In this document: piece by piece, positions 60,931-64,000 of the stretch | How positions within the stretch are numbered: the first letter of the stretch is position 1 | How the letters are laid out: each line of letters opens with the position of its first letter | Assembly: GCA_964036045.1 (NCBI GenBank) | Contig: OZ038381.1 | Span: forward strand, 114,101,790 to 114,165,789 | DNA: 64,000 nucleotides | Source of the DNA: Eutreptiella sp. 'Long Island Sound 2002' | Lineage: Eukaryota > Euglenozoa > Euglenophyceae > Eutreptiales > Eutreptiaceae | Direction: 5' to 3' | Translations under genes and position numbers: made by a program | The notes under the pieces: generated by a model | The model's database searches: none | Told to the model about the DNA's origin: nothing | Seen by the model: the letters and a program-made list of their open reading frames with translations, nothing else

Positions 60931-62430
60931 GCTTCGCGAGCGGTGCTAAATACACTTCAAGGAAACTGGATTTCCTCATCTTCAATTTACAATTTGCAAC
61001 TCACCTTCTGTGGATGTCTTCGTTTGCTGGCTTCACAAGGTTTTTTTTCTCAAAGTCACCCCCTTCTGTGAGTTTCTGTTATGGTTGCCTTTTTTGCTTT
61101 CGTTGTCCTGGCTTTTGCAGGGTGCCTGCGTTTTCCAGGTGTTCCAGGGACACGTAATACTGCACCCTCCCATAATTGTTTGAAGCACTGTCACGAATGC
61201 ATCAAATGGGATTTGGCTTTTCCTTTGGGCGGGAACATGTTGCACTGCAAATGCAATAATCTTTGTTTTTTTCCATTTTGGAGCTTTGATGAGCTGTAGC
61301 TGCAGCTTGTGCTTCCATTCTCCATTAGGGACACAAATACCTGAATTTCTTAGATGGAGTGTGGAATTCAAGCATGGGAATATAAACATTGAAGTCCTTG
61401 CCAGCGTGACACTGAGTCCCCCATTGATCAAACAGACTAGTGTGCCATCATGGGTCAAATACCCGCTGGGGTGCACGTCAGGGCTGTGCTTTTCAGGATT
61501 TCAGAATATGGTCAACCACTCCCCTGTCAGGGATTGAAACATGCAATATCCAGAGACCTCTGCACGAGATGTAGCATGGTCACTGACAGATTGGCATGTG
61601 CTTGGTTGAATTTAGTTTTGGTCGAGATGCCTACTAAACTCCTCATTTTTTTTTGGAGTTCTGAGATTTTATGCTGCACAATACCAATAAACGGCGTTGC
61701 GTGACGTCGCTGGACCAAAGGATCCAACAGCAAACATTTCATGAAAAGGCGTGCACTGACCATTCGAACCAAGATTCAGAACACAAATTTTCTCTGTTGT
61801 GTGGCAGATTCACCGTCTCTCAGTATAAAGTGCAGCCACAGCCCTTAGTTTTTTTCAATTAAATGTAATAAAATAAAAAAATCTCTTTACTACACTGTTG
61901 TTCCGTACATTTGGGCCCTCAACCGTACACTGGGATGCACGCCACCGACACATGCAACAAACAGACCATTGATTGCAGATTAAGTTCAAACGGTTGTGTT
62001 TCCTCAATTTCAACCGGTTGTGTTTGCCCATCGTATGGGTAGCTGATGATAATTTCTGCGATAGTCATTTTTAAGGTGTATATGAGGCCCATGCACAAAT
62101 CAGTTTTCAACTGCTTCAATGATATAGTCTGCATTGGTGGTAGCCTTTATTCTACACTAGAACCCATTATTCGGAATCTTCTCCTTAGCATCCGCGCTAG
62201 AGAGCACTCGAGACCCTGAAGTCAAGTTTTGAAAAAAAAAATGAAACTGCAGTCATTTTTGAACAATTGTTGAAATGTTTCTTTGCAGCGGTATTTATTA
62301 CGCGTAGCAAGTGTGCAGCCAGTGGTGGCAGATTTCTTAGAGTGGGACGTTGTAATGTTTTCACTGCATTGTACACAAACTAGGCAAGTAGTTTATTTCA
62401 AAAATTAAGAATTTGAGCGGGCTGGGGGGG
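60931..62430. other. Non-coding region after adenosine kinase
   Basis: 3' flank, AT-richer than the element DNA. AATAAAAT and AATAAA-like motifs occur near 61690 and 61868. GT/CTTTGCAG strings near 61120 might be a downstream exon boundary, but no matching protein follows. A G run lies at 62424. No gene is supported. Confidence 0.5.
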
Positions 62431-62978
62431 GGGGGGGGTGCTGCTTGAACATCGGTTTTTCAATCATTCTATTTTGCATCTCGGTTTATATCTTTGCGTA
62501 ATGGCACCCATATTGATGGACTCTTTGGGTGAAGAACAACTTGGTGATGTGTTTCAAAGAAACATGGGCATAGGCACATGTGGTGTGAAAAGGTCCGGTG
62601 GTGGGGCCCGTTGGATTGGGATATGGCTTGGGATTGAGTATCTATTGCCCTGAGGCGCCTTTACCTAACCCACCTCATGTGTACATACCGTGATGTGTTT
62701 GTGTACATAATTTCGTTTCGTTGCAGGGTGGCAAGGATTCTTGAATGCTTTCTTCTATCCGGTTGCTTTCAAAGCGCTGTGTTTTGCCTGCCTTCGTGCT
62801 TGCGTCTCTGCTGCAGCTTGACCCGTGGACAAGCCCCCCAAGGTAACGCATCAAATGCGTTCTACCGCCGCTGAGGTACGTGATCTCAGCGAGCAACTCG
62901 GGGCGTTCGAGAACATCAAGGAGCACCCCTAACCCCGAGAACCTCGAGAACACCAAGGACCGCCGAGGAGGACTCTGA
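62431..62978. other. Upstream region of the right-edge gene
   Basis: TTTCGTTGCAGGG at about 62717-62729 is a strong acceptor-like site. Short open frames are present but unconvincing. Confidence 0.3.
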
Positions 62979-64000
62979 CATCAACGAGTCTCTGCAGCAT
63001 CCGCATCAACAGCCACTGCTTTTGAATCTTCCGCATCAAGAGCCACCACCACCCGAACAACCAAAGCCACACCCCATGCCACGTGCCATCACATTGACTG
63101 CCGGGCCTCCAACCCCTTGGTTCCTAACCTGGGTGCTTTCAGGTCCGTAGTGGAAGGGCTCGAGGAGGGCCGGGAGTTCCGCCACTCCGGGTCTGGGGAA
63201 GGCGTATGTGCCCCTCGGTACATAGAGATTGGCGAAGATGTCCCCATCTATCGCGCGATCCAAGCGCAACTCCCGGCCATGGGCTACGAGTTCCAATGGC
63301 ACCGCAAGCGGTGGCGTGTTTGTCGTGACAACAAACAGCTGCCCACCTTCAGCCCCGACCTCCATGAGGCGGACTGGCCGTTTGAAGAGCCGAGTGCCCT
63401 CCCTCGGGCAAGCGGGGGCCGCCACCCCGGTACCGCAACCCTCGGCAACTTCATCCAGGTCGCGCGAAGATCCACGGTCAAGCCCCGTTAGCTGCCCCGG
63501 AGGCCGTCAGGCCCGAGGAGCCACGTGGAGTTGGCCCACATGGGAGGGCTCGCCCCCAAGAGAAGCGAACCCCCCTCCGCGAAGCGAAGTCGCTCGGGCC
63601 TTAAGCGCATGTGTGGAATGCCCGGCACACTCTAGGTTGGTCGAGAGGCGGTTGCGGAGTAGAAAGCCGCCGTCGAGGCAGCCATCCTCATCGCGAAGTA
63701 GGAAGCAGCAGAGTGGCAAGAGCCCCGGGCGATCCCCGCTTCGGTAATGGCAGAAATCACCGCCGCAGCCACCGCCGCAGCCGCGCGGGAAGCGGCGGCT
63801 GCCCGAGAAAGGCGTGAAGCCCAAGCACTGGTGCGGGAGGCGGCGGGTGCTTGCGAAGCACGCCAAGCTCAGGAGGCCAGGAAGGAGGCTTAGCTGAGGG
63901 CATTAGAGGAGGCCTTAGCCCAAGAGAGGCCAACGAAGGAAGCGGAAGAAAAAGCCCATAAAGAGGCCTTGGCCAAGGCTTGGGCGGACGCGGCGAAGAA
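62979..64000 (+). CDS. Unknown coiled-coil protein, partial, with five in-frame TAG
   Basis: One phase stays free of TAA and TGA from 62979 to the window edge (340 codons) but contains TAG at 63489, 63633, 63660, 63699 and 63891. It reads PRYIEIGEDVPIYRAIQAQL, PAMGYEFQWHRKRWRVCRDN, PTFSPDLHEADWPFEE, basic linker, then an Ala/Glu/Arg coil: AVAE*KAAVEAAILIAK*EA, AAAAREAAAARERREAQALV, EARKEA*LRALEEALAQER. The coil heptads continue smoothly across three of the TAGs, and Gln would suit each. A CTCTGCAG acceptor at 62990-62997 may begin the exon; no ATG is placed. Family unknown; coil composition resembles the E1/E2 coiled-coil protein, so it may be element-borne. Confidence 0.45.

Noticed and set aside
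62438-62653. Short plus-strand frame before the right-edge gene
   Set aside because: No motif or splice support; composition is like the surrounding non-coding DNA.

Overview
The window reads as nuclear DNA of a unicellular eukaryote, most likely an alga or other protist. Protein-coding genes carry GT-AG introns, gene density is low, G/C homopolymers and microsatellites are frequent, and most of the 64 kb consists of nested, decayed transposable elements. No rRNA, operon or prokaryotic signal was seen. One conventional host gene is clear: a two-exon adenosine kinase at 59.8-60.9 kb. Possible host exons lie at 55.3-58.9 kb, and an unrecognised coiled-coil gene runs off the right edge (63-64 kb). 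The exact lineage cannot be named from the sequence.

Layout. 0.1-2.4 kb: decayed Helitron Rep protein. 2.5-3.9 kb: G-rich tandem repeats and a fragment of the accessory gene found in elements A and B. 3.9-5.3 kb: tyrosine-recombinase-like pseudogene. 5.28-19.97 kb: element E1, whose left end was split by a second transposon, K (5.45-13.38 kb). K has 45-bp inverted ends, a GGGTGGTTT target duplication, a large fungal-type transposase-like protein and a 2.7-kb array of 48-bp repeats. The rest of E1 (13.4-19.9 kb) carries, on the minus strand, a 2-oxoglutarate/Fe(II) oxygenase-like gene, a coiled-coil gene and an RNase H-fold transposase-like gene. 20.0-22.8 kb: old Penelope-like element (PLE). 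23.1-36 kb: E3, a divergent plus-strand relative with the same three genes, a triplicated N-terminal exon, and an inserted element B (28.64-33.31 kb).

36.4-54.8 kb: a minus-strand Penelope-like element with an N-terminal GIY-YIG domain (Chlamys-like) sits in a minisatellite. A near-identical 0.7-kb 3'-end copy precedes it at 54.0-54.7 kb, giving a pseudo-LTR arrangement. It is split by element E2 (41.03-51.47 kb), which is itself split by element A (45.54-51.33 kb). A carries a piggyBac-type transposase plus a multi-exon accessory gene. Its insertion into E2 is proven by the uninterrupted E1 paralogue and shows an exact TA duplication.

Three observations stand out. (1) A transposon-borne module (conserved N-terminal domain, 2OG-Fe(II) oxygenase, Cys cluster, conserved C-terminal domain) occurs in three copies. 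(2) Conserved reading frames across the window are interrupted mostly by TAG; where a paralogue can be aligned the partner codon is usually CAG (Gln), and oxygenase and adenosine kinase frames end in TGA. This suggests UAG is read as Gln, or that CAG is decaying selectively to TAG. (3) Introns of the A/B accessory gene resemble one another, and two are present in one copy and absent from the other, as expected of introner elements.
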